Shown piece after piece: positions 1 through 7,678 of a stretch of DNA of 64,000 nt. Under the pieces are notes generated by a model. The model was not told the origin of the DNA. It searched no databases and was given only the letters and a program-made list of their open reading frames with translations. Both the position numbers and the translations under genes were made by a program. Numbering within the stretch: position 1 is the stretch's first letter; the number at the start of each line of letters is the position of its first letter. Source of the stretch: Mycobacterium xenopi (lineage in GTDB: Bacteria; Actinomycetota; Actinomycetes; Mycobacteriales; Mycobacteriaceae); NCBI RefSeq assembly GCF_009936235.1, contig NZ_AP022314.1:3596001-3660000 (forward strand), given 5' to 3'.

Positions 1-1
1 G

Positions 2-280
2 GGCCTACGGGAACGCTTCCTCGGGTTGACCGACGCGGTGTGGCGGGTACGCGCCTACGGCGATTTCTGGTCCTACTGCCTGGTGGCCGAGGGCGCTGTC
101 GACATTGCCGCCGAGCCGGAGGTGTCGGTGTGGGACCTGGCGCCGCTGGACATCCTGGTGCGCGAAGCGGGCGGAACATTCACCAGTGTCGACGGCACCG
201 CGGGCCCGCATGGTGGTAGCGCGGTAGCTACCAACGGCCTACTGCATGACCAGGTGCTTTCGACGCTTTCACGCGGGTAG
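2..280 (+). CDS. Inositol-monophosphatase-family phosphatase, C-terminal part
   Basis: The 5' end of this gene lies outside the window, and only the last 92 codons are present. The stretch matches the C-terminal half of the inositol monophosphatase / histidinol-phosphatase (HisN-like) family: a GDFWSY-like strand, then AEGAVDIAAEP, and the metal-site motif VWDLAPLDILVREAGG, in which the WD aspartate is the conserved metal ligand. It ends with TAG at 278-280. In M. tuberculosis a monophosphatase gene directly precedes the pflA/fadE24/fadE23 block, as here. The exact substrate (histidinol phosphate or inositol phosphate) cannot be told from this fragment. Confidence 0.85.
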   Translation, partial: GLRERFLGLTDAVWRVRAYGDFWSYCLVAEGAVDIAAEPEVSVWDLAPLDILVREAGGTFTSVDGTAGPHGGSAVATNGLLHDQVLSTLSRG

Positions 281-302
281 CCTGGTCGCCGGGGACCATA
301 CC

Positions 303-1391
303 ATGAGTGATCAGTTCACGATCGCCACCAAGCACTGGCACCGTCTCGACGACGGCCGGATTCAGTGTGACGTATGTCCCCGCGCCTGCAGGCTCCACGA
401 GGGCCAGCGGGGACTGTGTTTCGTCCGTGCTCGCATCGACGACCAGATCAAGCTGACGAGCTACGGGCGCTCCAGCGGGTTTTGCGTCGACCCGGTGGAG
501 AAGAAGCCGCTCAACCACTTCCTGCCCGGGTCGGCGGTGTTGTCGTTCGGCACCGCGGGTTGCAACCTGGCCTGCAAATTCTGCCAGAACTGGGATATCT
601 CGAAATCCCGCGAAGTCGACACGCTGGCCAGCCAAGCCACCCCGGAGGACATCGCCCGGGTTGCTGACGAATTAGGTTGCCGCAGTGTAGCTTTCACATA
701 CAACGACCCGACGATCTTTTGGGAGTACGCCGCTGATGTCGCCGATGCTTGTCACGAGAATGGCATCAAAGCGGTTTCGGTGACGGCTGGCTACATGTGC
801 CCGGCGCCTCGGGCGGAGTTCTATCGGCACATCGATGCCGCCAACGTCGACCTCAAAGCTTTCACCGAAGACTTCTACCGCCGGGTGTGCGTCGGGCACC
901 TGCAGGACGTGCTTGACACGCTCGTCTACCTGCGCCGCGACACCGATGTGTGGTTCGAGATCACCACGTTGCTTATTCCCGGACGCAATGACAGTGACGC
1001 CGAAATCACCGCCGAGTGCGAGTGGATCCGCGAAAACCTTGGCGTCGATGTGCCGGTGCATTTCACCGCGTTTCACCCCGACTACAAGATGACCGATACC
1101 CCGCCGACCCCATCCACCACCCTGACCCGGGCCCGCCGGATCGCGCTCGGCGAAGGCCTGCGGTTCGTCTACACCGGCAACGTGCACGACACGGAGGGCG
1201 GGACCACGTGCTGTCCTGGTTGCGGGGCCGCGGTCGTGGTTCGGGACTGGTATGCGATCCGGCACTACGCGCTGGCCGACGATGGTCGCTGCCAAGCCTG
1301 CGGCTACCGGCTGCCCGGCGTCTACGACGGGCCGGCCGAAGGCTGGGGCCGGCGTCGGCTGCCCATCTGGACGAGCCTGTCGCAGGTGTGA
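303..1391 (+). CDS. amrS: AmmeMemoRadiSam-system radical SAM enzyme (PflA-like)
   Basis: A 362-residue radical S-adenosylmethionine protein. The radical SAM cluster motif CxxxCxxC is seen as CNLACKFC (about residues 87-94). It is preceded by a cysteine-rich N-terminus (Cys 22, 25, 29, 39) and followed by a C-terminal CCPGC...CQAC pair that looks like a zinc ribbon. This architecture is that of the AmrS family, annotated as pyruvate formate-lyase activating enzyme (pflA) in older mycobacterial annotations. No formate-lyase partner is present, so that function is unlikely. The ATG at 303 was chosen because the CxxC region starts soon after it and a purine-rich GGGGA lies just upstream. An upstream in-frame ATG at 246 would overlap the phosphatase gene. 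Confidence 0.85.
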   Translation: MSDQFTIATKHWHRLDDGRIQCDVCPRACRLHEGQRGLCFVRARIDDQIKLTSYGRSSGFCVDPVEKKPLNHFLPGSAVLSFGTAGCNLACKFCQNWDISKSREVDTLASQATPEDIARVADELGCRSVAFTYNDPTIFWEYAADVADACHENGIKAVSVTAGYMCPAPRAEFYRHIDAANVDLKAFTEDFYRRVCVGHLQDVLDTLVYLRRDTDVWFEITTLLIPGRNDSDAEITAECEWIRENLGVDVPVHFTAFHPDYKMTDTPPTPSTTLTRARRIALGEGLRFVYTGNVHDTEGGTTCCPGCGAAVVVRDWYAIRHYALADDGRCQACGYRLPGVYDGPAEGWGRRRLPIWTSLSQV

Positions 1392-1407
1392 AGTAGTTAA
1401 CAGAGCT

Positions 1408-1435
1408 CCCTATCTTACTCCGGAGTAAGATAGGG
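1408..1435. promoter_or_regulatory. Perfect 28-bp palindrome upstream of fadE24 (probable operator)
   Basis: The half-site CCCTATCTTACTCC is followed immediately by its exact reverse complement, with no spacer. It sits 17 bases after the radical-SAM stop and 36 bases before the fadE24 ATG, where a repressor operator is expected. There is no T-run after it, so it does not look like an intrinsic terminator. The form fits a TetR-family site; the cognate regulator is not identifiable from this window. Confidence 0.7.
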
Positions 1436-1470
1436 TTATCCGCACTGCCCCAACGACCCAGGCTGCTGTC

Positions 1471-2856
1471 ATGACTAACACCGTCTCCACCAACGGCCGC
1501 GCGAAGCGGGCCGGCCGCAAAACCGCCGTCGGAGAGCACAGGCACAAGCGCACCGGCATCGACATCGCGCTGGGGTTGCTCACCCCGATCGTGGGCCAGG
1601 ATTTTCTGGACAAATACCACCTCCGCGATCCGCTCAACCGCACCTTGCGCTACGGGGTCAAGACAAGCTTTTCGGTTGCCGGCGCTACCACCCGACAGTT
1701 CAAGCGGATCCAAGGCCTGCGCGGCGGGCCGACCCGGCTGAAGGCAAGCGGCCGCGACTACTTCGACCTAACGCCCGACGACGACCAGAAGATGATCGTC
1801 GAAACCGTCGATCAGTTCGCCCAAGAAATCTTGCGTCCGGCGGCGCCGGAGGCCGACGAGGCGGCCGAGTACCCGCGCGACCTGATCACCAAGGCCGCGG
1901 AACTGGGAGTGACGGCGGTCAATGTTCCCGAAGATTTCGACGGGATCGCCGCGCATCGCTCCAGCGTCACCAACGTCCTGGTAGCCGAGGCACTGGCCTA
2001 CGGCGACATGGGGCTCGCGCTGCCGATCTTGGCCCCGGGTGGGGTGGCCTCGGCGCTCACCCATTGGGGCAGCGCCGATCAGCAGGCCACCTACCTCAAG
2101 GAATTCGCCGGCGAGAACGTCCCGCAGGCCTGCGTCGCGATCGCCGAACCGCAGCCGCTGTTCGACCCGACTCGTCTGAAGACCACCGCGGTGCGCACAC
2201 CCAGCGGGTACCGGCTGGACGGGGTCAAGTCGTTGGTCCCCGCGGCTGCGGATGCCGAGCTGTTCATCGTCGGCGCTCAACTGGGCGGCAAACCGGCACT
2301 GTTTATCGTCGAGTCGTCAAGCAGCGGCTTGACCGTCAAGGCCGACCCGAGCATGGGCATTCGCGCGGCGGCGCTGGGTCAGGTTGAGCTCGATCACGTG
2401 TCGGTGCCGCTGAGCGCCCGGTTGGGCGAGGACGAGGCCACCGACGATGACTACGCGGAGGCGATCGCGCTGTCCCGGCTGGGCTGGGCGGCGCTGGCGG
2501 TCGGCACCTCGCACGCGGTGCTCGACTATGTCGTCCCCTACGTGAAGGAGCGCGAAGCTTTCGGCGAGCCCATCGCCCACCGGCAATCAGTGGCGTTCAT
2601 GTGCGCCAACATCGCTATCGAACTCGATGGGTTGCGGATGATCACCTGGCGTGGCGCCGCCCGCGCCGAGCAGGGTCTGCCATTCGCGCGCGAAGCGGCG
2701 CTGGCCAAGCGGCTTGGCGCCGACAAGGGCATGCAGATCGGCCTAGACGGCGTGCAGCTGCTCGGCGGCCACGGCTACACCAAGGAACACCCCGTCGAGC
2801 GCTGGTACCGCGACTTGCGAGCCATCGGCGTCGCGGAGGGCGTTGTAGTTATCTAG
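1471..2856 (+). CDS. fadE24: Acyl-CoA dehydrogenase FadE24
   Basis: A 461-residue flavoprotein of the acyl-CoA dehydrogenase family, predicted to catalyse the FAD-dependent alpha,beta-dehydrogenation of an acyl-CoA in the cytoplasm. A basic N-terminal extension of about 85 residues precedes the helical ACAD N-domain, which starts near LTPDDDQKMIVETVD. The C-terminal domain carries the family pattern VQLLGGHGYTKEHPVERWYRDLR. Length and neighbours match M. tuberculosis FadE24 (Rv3139). It is followed after 36 bases by fadE23, so the two probably form an operon and may act as a heteromeric pair. Expression is probably governed by the palindrome at 1408-1435. Confidence 0.9.
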   Translation: MTNTVSTNGRAKRAGRKTAVGEHRHKRTGIDIALGLLTPIVGQDFLDKYHLRDPLNRTLRYGVKTSFSVAGATTRQFKRIQGLRGGPTRLKASGRDYFDLTPDDDQKMIVETVDQFAQEILRPAAPEADEAAEYPRDLITKAAELGVTAVNVPEDFDGIAAHRSSVTNVLVAEALAYGDMGLALPILAPGGVASALTHWGSADQQATYLKEFAGENVPQACVAIAEPQPLFDPTRLKTTAVRTPSGYRLDGVKSLVPAAADAELFIVGAQLGGKPALFIVESSSSGLTVKADPSMGIRAAALGQVELDHVSVPLSARLGEDEATDDDYAEAIALSRLGWAALAVGTSHAVLDYVVPYVKEREAFGEPIAHRQSVAFMCANIAIELDGLRMITWRGAARAEQGLPFAREAALAKRLGADKGMQIGLDGVQLLGGHGYTKEHPVERWYRDLRAIGVAEGVVVI

Positions 2857-2892
2857 GTCGTCATCTAAGTCTCCTACTGCGAAAGACCAATC

Positions 2893-4101
2893 ATGGCAAT
2901 CAATCTGGAACTTCCACGCAAGATGCACGCGGTGATCGACAAGGCGCACCAGGGCGCAGCCGAGATGATGCGGCCGATCGCGCGTAAATACGACCTGAAC
3001 GAGCACGCTTACCCGGTCGAGCTCGACACGCTGGCCAACCTGTTCATGGGTGCCGCCGAATCGAATACGTTGGGGCTCACCGGCGCCGAGGCGTTCCGCG
3101 AGGGCGAGGGCAACGAAGAAAACCGCAACGGGCCCAACATGGCAGCGGTGCTGCAGACGATCGAAGCCAGCTGGGGCGATGCCGCGATGATGCTCTCGAT
3201 GCCCTACCAAGGCTTGGGTAACGCGACGATCTCCGGTCTGGCCACCGACGAGCAGCTGCAACGGTTGGGCAAGGTGTGGGCGGCGATGGCCATCACCGAA
3301 CCGGGATTCGGGTCGGACTCGGCCGCGGTGTCGACCACCGCGAGGCTGGACGGCGATGAATACGTGATCAACGGCGAAAAGATCTTCGTCACCGCCGGTT
3401 CGCGGGCCACCCACATCGTGGTGTGGGCGACGCTGGACAAATCGAAGGGCCGCGCCGCGATCAAGCCGTTCATCGTGCCGCGCGAGCATCCGGGCGTCAC
3501 CATCGAGCGGCTGGAGAAGAAGCTCGGCATCAAGGGCTCCGACACCGCCACCATCCGCTTCGACAACGTCCGCATCCCCAAAGAGAACCTGCTGGGCAGC
3601 CCAGAGATCGACACCAGCAAGGGTTTCGGCGGTGTGATGGAGACGTTCGACAACACCCGCCCGATCGTCGCCGCCATGGCCATCGGGATCGCTCGCGCCG
3701 CGCTGGAAGAGCTGCGCAAAATCCTGACCGACGCCGGGGTTGAGATCTCCTACGACAAGCCCTGGCATGCCCAGAGTGCCGCGGCTGCAGAGTTTTTGCG
3801 GATGGAGGCCGACTGGGAAGCCAGCTATCTGCTGGCGCTGCGCGCGGCATGGCAGGCCGACAACAGTATCCCGAACTCCAAGGAAGCGTCGATGAGCAAG
3901 GCCAAGGCCGGTCGGGTGGCCAGCGATATCACGCTCAAGGCGGTCGAATTGACCGGCACCACGGGATATTCCCAGCAGACGCTGTTCGAGAAGTGGGCGC
4001 GTGACTCGAAGATCATGGATATCTTCGAGGGCACTCAGCAGATCCAGCAGCTGGTGGTCGCCCGCCGTCTGTTGGGCCTGTCGTCGTCGGAGCTGAAGTA
4101 A
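2893..4101 (+). CDS. fadE23: Acyl-CoA dehydrogenase FadE23
   Basis: A 402-residue acyl-CoA dehydrogenase, second gene of the fadE24-fadE23 pair. The FAD/substrate segment AAMAITEPGFGSDSAAVSTT (about residues 133-152) is followed by YVINGEKIFVTAGSRA. The C-terminus has IFEGTQQIQQLVVARRLLG; in this family the glutamate of the EGT motif is often the catalytic base, which is family knowledge not tested here. Size and context match M. tuberculosis FadE23 (Rv3140). A hairpin follows the stop codon, consistent with the end of the transcript. Confidence 0.9.
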   Translation: MAINLELPRKMHAVIDKAHQGAAEMMRPIARKYDLNEHAYPVELDTLANLFMGAAESNTLGLTGAEAFREGEGNEENRNGPNMAAVLQTIEASWGDAAMMLSMPYQGLGNATISGLATDEQLQRLGKVWAAMAITEPGFGSDSAAVSTTARLDGDEYVINGEKIFVTAGSRATHIVVWATLDKSKGRAAIKPFIVPREHPGVTIERLEKKLGIKGSDTATIRFDNVRIPKENLLGSPEIDTSKGFGGVMETFDNTRPIVAAMAIGIARAALEELRKILTDAGVEISYDKPWHAQSAAAAEFLRMEADWEASYLLALRAAWQADNSIPNSKEASMSKAKAGRVASDITLKAVELTGTTGYSQQTLFEKWARDSKIMDIFEGTQQIQQLVVARRLLGLSSSELK

Positions 4102-4131
4102 CCCCGGCCTCGCCACGTCGAGCGCGATTGT

Positions 4132-4182
4132 GCCGACTCATACGCACGCACCGCATGTCGCGTATGAAACCGCACAGTCGGC
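4132..4182. terminator. Nested hairpin downstream of fadE23
   Basis: Two nested perfect inverted repeats are present: GCCGACT (4132-4138) with AGTCGGC (4176-4182), and TCATACGC (4138-4145) with GCGTATGA (4160-4167). They lie about 30 bases after the fadE23 stop. There is no poly-T tail, as is usual for mycobacterial terminators. Confidence 0.45.
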
Positions 4183-4249
4183 GCTGGTTATCCACAGCCC
4201 TATGAGCGGGCGCTCAGGAACTGTCGGTCGCCCCGCTTAGCATGCGGTC

Positions 4250-4666
4250 ATGACGAATTGGATCAATACGGTCAGCCGTGACCATGTCGAGCAAGGGTTG
4301 CGGGGTCGCTTCACCCAGGCCAATCACGGCAAGCCGCACATGCTTCGCAAGATGGCTCGTGGTGACTGGATCATCTTCTACTCGCCGAAAACCGCCTACC
4401 CCGACGGTGAGCCGCTTCAGTCCTTCACCGCCATCGGCCGCGTCGTCGACGATGAGCCGTATCAGGCGGAGATGACGCCTGACTTTCGTCCGTGGCGTCG
4501 CAACGTCGATTTCCTCGAATGCGTCGAGACGCCAATCCGGCCGCTGATCGACCAACTCGACTTCATCGAAGATAAGTCCCGGTGGGGCTACAAGTTCCGA
4601 TTCGGAGTGTTCACGATCGGCGATCACGACCTGGAAGTGATCCGCTCCGCGATGACCGGTTCATAA
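4250..4666 (+). CDS. EVE-domain protein
   Basis: A 138-residue single-domain protein of the EVE (DUF55/UPF0310) family. It shows the typical opening TNWINTVSRDHV, the central GDWIIFYSPKTAY and FTAIGRVVDD segments, and the closing FRFGVFTIGDHDLEVI. EVE domains are PUA-like and are thought to bind modified bases in DNA or RNA; some act in restriction of modified DNA, others stand alone. No nuclease or helicase partner is next to it, so no specific role is claimed. It is monocistronic, between the fadE23 terminator and the convergent vapBC pair. Confidence 0.85.
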   Translation: MTNWINTVSRDHVEQGLRGRFTQANHGKPHMLRKMARGDWIIFYSPKTAYPDGEPLQSFTAIGRVVDDEPYQAEMTPDFRPWRRNVDFLECVETPIRPLIDQLDFIEDKSRWGYKFRFGVFTIGDHDLEVIRSAMTGS

Positions 4667-4697
4667 ATTGTGAGCCGGCGAGTCAAGTCGACAACCT

Positions 4698-5081
4698 TTA
4701 GGCACCGGCATCAATGGCATCGGGCAGCGCCTGCAGCAGCTTCCCGTCGGCAGTGAGCAGCTTCAGCCGTTCCACCTTCGCCTGGGCTACCAGGACTGCG
4801 TCGAACGGATCTTTATGGGGCAGTGCGATGAGGTCAGACGCGAGTGTGTGGCGACGCGTGACTGGTAGGTCCCGCAGGGCGGATCGGTCGATCGCGTCGT
4901 TTAGGTCCTCGGGCAGCGCGATCTTGCCAAGTGCCGCCTTAATGGCGAGCTCCCACGTGCTCGCCGCGGAGACATACACGGCTGAGCCAACCGCGATCCG
5001 ATCCCGCGCCTGGATGCCTAGCCGCGGACTGTCGTCGAGCAGCCAGAGAAGGACATGGGTGTCGAGCAGGAGCCCGTTCAT
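4698..5081 (-). CDS. vapC: VapC toxin, PIN-domain ribonuclease
   Basis: A 127-residue PIN-domain protein. The acidic residues expected at the Mg-dependent RNase site are visible: Asp 7 in LLDTHVLLW, Glu in STWELAIKAALGK, and Asp in HKDPFDAVLVAQA, with a further Asp in LLTADGKLL. The KIALPEDL and LPVTRRHTLASDLIALPHKDPFDA segments place it in the VapC22-like subgroup, whose toxins cleave cytoplasmic RNA. The start codon overlaps the stop of the upstream antitoxin gene by 4 bases (5078-5081), the usual translational coupling of antitoxin before toxin. Confidence 0.9.
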   Translation of the reverse strand: MNGLLLDTHVLLWLLDDSPRLGIQARDRIAVGSAVYVSAASTWELAIKAALGKIALPEDLNDAIDRSALRDLPVTRRHTLASDLIALPHKDPFDAVLVAQAKVERLKLLTADGKLLQALPDAIDAGA

Positions 5082-5314
5082 GCGATACCGAACAACGTGT
5101 TGACATCGTCGTCGGTGTCGTCAAAGTGATCGGCGTCGTAGTGGAGACGGCCGGCGAGGCCGCCGAAAACGATGTCGGTGCGCATGTGCGGTACAAGGTC
5201 AGCAACCGGCTTGCCGGCGCGGGCGATCGTGATTGTCTCGCCGTTTTCGACACGAGCGAGCAACTGCGACAAGTGCGTCTTCGCATCATGGATGTTGACC
5301 GTCGGCATAGCCAT
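5078..5314 (-). CDS. vapB: VapB antitoxin, Phd/YefM-type
   Basis: A 78-residue antitoxin. The N-terminal Phd/YefM fold is recognisable from VNIHDAKTHLSQLLARVENGE, followed by ITIARAGKPVADLVP. This part normally dimerises and binds operator DNA. The acidic C-terminus rich in Asp is the expected toxin-neutralising arm. A second in-frame ATG three codons in (5308) is also a possible start. The gene precedes vapC with a 4-base overlap, and its promoter region carries repeated AGTC/GACT half-sites. Confidence 0.88.
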   Translation of the reverse strand: MAMPTVNIHDAKTHLSQLLARVENGETITIARAGKPVADLVPHMRTDIVFGGLAGRLHYDADHFDDTDDDVNTLFGIA

Positions 5315-5344
5315 AGTCTACCGGACTTAGTCTAGTCGGACTAG
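5314..5344. promoter_or_regulatory. Probable vapBC autoregulatory operator
   Basis: Just upstream of vapB lies a perfect 13-bp palindrome, CTAGTCGGACTAG (5332-5344), next to an imperfect one starting TAGTCTACCGGACTT (5314-5328). Overlapping palindromes at the vapB start are typical of VapBC self-repression. The distal half overlaps the stop codon of the neighbouring tetR gene, so this operator is embedded in the end of another coding region. Confidence 0.55.
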
Positions 5345-5940
5345 GAAGATCGCCGCGACGCCTCATAGCCTGCGGTTAACCGGAATACTGCCCGATCGAT
5401 TGCCGGCACGATCTCGGTGATGTCGATCTCCCCGGTCGCGAACCGCGCCACGAGGCCATGCACCAGATTCGACAGGATAGTGTCGAGATCCTCGACGAAG
5501 TCGTCGTCGACATCAGCGAGCACGGCCATCGCGGCTGGCACCACGACATCGAAACCGCGGCGAATCAGCTTCTGGCCACCAGGCGCAGTCCGCACCCGGA
5601 AGTACGCTTCGAGCATCCCGGGGTGAGGCTCCCACGGCTCAAAAATCGCGCGCAGCACCCGCATGAGCCCGGTGTAGAGCGATTCATCCTCCTCGTGCGT
5701 CTGCGCCGCCAAACCGGCGTACCGGTTTTCCTCCATCCAGCACTCGAGCGCAGCGAGAATCAGTTCATCACGGTTCGCGTATCGCTTGTAGATCGTGGCC
5801 AACGACGTTCGGGCCCGGCGCGCCACTTCGCGCAGTTGAACGGCGTCGTAGCCCTCGGTCTCCAAAATCTCGACGACAACGTCGAGCACCCGGTTTGAGC
5901 GACGGTCAGTCCGGGTGCCGGCCGCTTGTGCAGTAGTCAT
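5341..5940 (-). CDS. TetR-family repressor of the SDR/CMD/aldehyde dehydrogenase operon
   Basis: A 199-residue TetR-type regulator. The N-terminal helix-turn-helix is seen in VQLREVARRARTSLATIYKRYANRDELI (about residues 34-61), and the ligand-binding domain follows. It is transcribed divergently from the SDR gene at 6021, with two near-identical GTAAC-type palindromes between them, so it very likely represses both itself and the rightward operon. Its family position is near the KstR-type TetR proteins, but the ligand is unknown. The operon content suggests an alcohol, aldehyde or acyl-CoA-type inducer; this is inference. Confidence 0.87.
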   Translation of the reverse strand: MTTAQAAGTRTDRRSNRVLDVVVEILETEGYDAVQLREVARRARTSLATIYKRYANRDELILAALECWMEENRYAGLAAQTHEEDESLYTGLMRVLRAIFEPWEPHPGMLEAYFRVRTAPGGQKLIRRGFDVVVPAAMAVLADVDDDFVEDLDTILSNLVHGLVARFATGEIDITEIVPAIDRAVFRLTAGYEASRRSS

Positions 5941-5962
5941 CTGAGGCTCTTGTCTTCAACGT

Positions 5963-5997
5963 GTAACCAGGTTACTCTACACCAGTAACTTGGTTAC
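5963..5997. promoter_or_regulatory. Two tandem TetR operators in the divergent promoter region
   Basis: Two 13-bp sites with the same half-site are present: GTAACCAGGTTAC (5963-5975, a perfect palindrome) and GTAACTTGGTTAC (5985-5997, one half-site base different). Their centres are 22 bp apart, two helical turns, so two repressor dimers could sit on the same face of the DNA. They lie between the tetR start (5940) and the SDR start (6021). Confidence 0.75.
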
Positions 5998-6020
5998 CGC
6001 ATGCAGCGAAGCGAGGCTCG

Positions 6021-6851
6021 ATGGGTGGTTTAGACGGCAAGGTCGCCTTCATCACCGGCGTGGCGCGCGGCCAGGGCCGCAGCCACGCAGTGCGGCTGGC
6101 CACCGAAGGTGCCGCGATCATCGGCATCGACATCTGCGCCGACATCGAAGCCAACCACTACCCGATGGCCAGTCGCGACGAGCTCGACGAAACCATCGGG
6201 CTGGTGGAAACCGTGGGCGGCAAGATGCTGGGCACCGTCGCCGATGTGCGCGATTTCCACCAGGTCAAGACAGCGCTCGATGCCGGTGTGGACCATTTCG
6301 GTCGTCTAGACATTGTGTGCGCCAATGCGGGAATCGCCCCCGTGGCCTTCCGTCAGCTCAGCATCGAGGAAGAGCTGGCGCAGTGGAGGGCGGCGATCGC
6401 CGTGAACCTCGACGGCGCATATCACACGGCATGGGCGGCGATCCCGCATCTACTTGCCGGCCAGCGCGGCGGTGCCATTGTATTCACCAGTTCAACGGCC
6501 GGGCTGCGTGGGTTCGGCGGTCTGCAGGGCGGTGGGCTGGGGTACGCCGCCTCAAAGCACGGCATAGTCGGATTGATGCGCACTCTGGCGAACACGCTGG
6601 CGCCCTTCAGTATTCGCGTCAACACGGTCCATCCGACCGCGGTACGCACGATGATGGCCGTCAATCCGGCGATGACCGAGTTCTTGGAAAGCTATCCCGA
6701 AGGCGGTGCGCATCTGCAAAATCCGATGCCAGTCGAGATGCTGGAACCTGGGGACATCAGTGCCGCGATCGCGTACCTGGTCTCCGATGAAGCCCGATAC
6801 GTCACCGGCGTGACATTCCCGGTCGATGCCGGCTTCTGCAACAAGCTATGA
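6021..6851 (+). CDS. Mycofactocin-coupled SDR-family oxidoreductase
   Basis: A 276-residue short-chain dehydrogenase. Seen are the cofactor motif TGVARGQG (residues 13-20), NAG, and the active-site pattern S...YAASK. After the second beta strand there is the insert DICADIEANHYPMASRDELDE, characteristic of the mycofactocin-coupled SDR subfamily (TIGR03971). In those enzymes NAD(H) stays bound and electrons go to the peptide-derived cofactor mycofactocin. It is the first gene of the operon controlled by the TetR at 5341-5940 and overlaps the next SDR gene by 4 bases. The likely substrate is an alcohol or hydroxyacyl compound. Confidence 0.88.
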   Translation: MGGLDGKVAFITGVARGQGRSHAVRLATEGAAIIGIDICADIEANHYPMASRDELDETIGLVETVGGKMLGTVADVRDFHQVKTALDAGVDHFGRLDIVCANAGIAPVAFRQLSIEEELAQWRAAIAVNLDGAYHTAWAAIPHLLAGQRGGAIVFTSSTAGLRGFGGLQGGGLGYAASKHGIVGLMRTLANTLAPFSIRVNTVHPTAVRTMMAVNPAMTEFLESYPEGGAHLQNPMPVEMLEPGDISAAIAYLVSDEARYVTGVTFPVDAGFCNKL

Positions 6852-7669
6852 GCGCCAACATCAATGGCGGAGGACGTGTCGCGGACAAGCGGGTGCTGGT
6901 CACCGGGGCTGCCCGCGGCATGGGCCGCAGTCATGCGGTACGGCTTGCCGAGGAAGGCGCCGACGTCATCTTGGTCGACATCTGCGCGTCGCTGCCTGAA
7001 CTGGAGTACCCGCTGGCCACCGAAGACGACCTCGCGGAGACAGCGCAGCTGGTCGAAAAGCACGGTCGCCGCGCGATCCCCAAGGTGGTTGACGTGCGAG
7101 ACGCGGCAGCACTGGCCTCGGCCGTCGACGACGCGGTGGCCGAACTGGGCGGCCTTGACGGCTCGGTGTCCAACGCCGGCGTGCTGACGGTGGGAACATG
7201 GGACAAGACCACACCCGAGCAATGGCGAACGGTGGTGGATGTCAACCTGATCGGGGCCTGGAATACGTGTGCTGCGGCGCTTCCCCATCTCGTCGAACGG
7301 GGCGGCAGCATCGTCAACATCAGCTCGTCGGCGGGCATTAAGGGCACTCCCCTGCACCTGCCATACACCGCGTCCAAGCACGGAATTGTTGGAATGAGCC
7401 TGGCGTTGGCCAACGAGCTTGCGGCCCACAATATTCGGGTCAATACCGTGCACCCGACCGGTGTCGCGACGGGGATGAATCCGGAGTCTATGCACCGGCT
7501 TCTCGCCGAGGAGCGGGCAGACTTGGTTCCGATCTTCCTCAACGCGCTGCCAGCGATCATGGCAGAGCCCATTGATATCAGCAACGCTGTGCTGTTCCTG
7601 ATCTCCGACGAGTCACGCTACGTGACTGGCCTGCAGTTCAAGATCGACGCCGGCGTCACCATCAGGTAG
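6848..7669 (+). CDS. Mycofactocin-coupled SDR-family oxidoreductase
   Basis: A 273-residue SDR, paralogous to its upstream neighbour. It shows TGAARGMG at the nucleotide site, the DICASLPELEYPLATEDDL insert typical of the mycofactocin-coupled group, NAGV, and YTASKHG at the active site. The start ATG overlaps the preceding stop (ATGA), so translation is coupled. Two such enzymes in tandem suggest successive oxidation steps or two stereoisomeric substrates, which is inference. Confidence 0.88.
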   Translation: MSANINGGGRVADKRVLVTGAARGMGRSHAVRLAEEGADVILVDICASLPELEYPLATEDDLAETAQLVEKHGRRAIPKVVDVRDAAALASAVDDAVAELGGLDGSVSNAGVLTVGTWDKTTPEQWRTVVDVNLIGAWNTCAAALPHLVERGGSIVNISSSAGIKGTPLHLPYTASKHGIVGMSLALANELAAHNIRVNTVHPTGVATGMNPESMHRLLAEERADLVPIFLNALPAIMAEPIDISNAVLFLISDESRYVTGLQFKIDAGVTIR

Positions 7670-7678
7670 GCGGAATTC

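Noticed and set aside
2743..4116. Long minus-strand reading frame (457 codons) opposite fadE23
   Set aside because: Antisense shadow of a well-recognised gene in high-GC DNA; His/Arg/Gly-rich translation with no family features.
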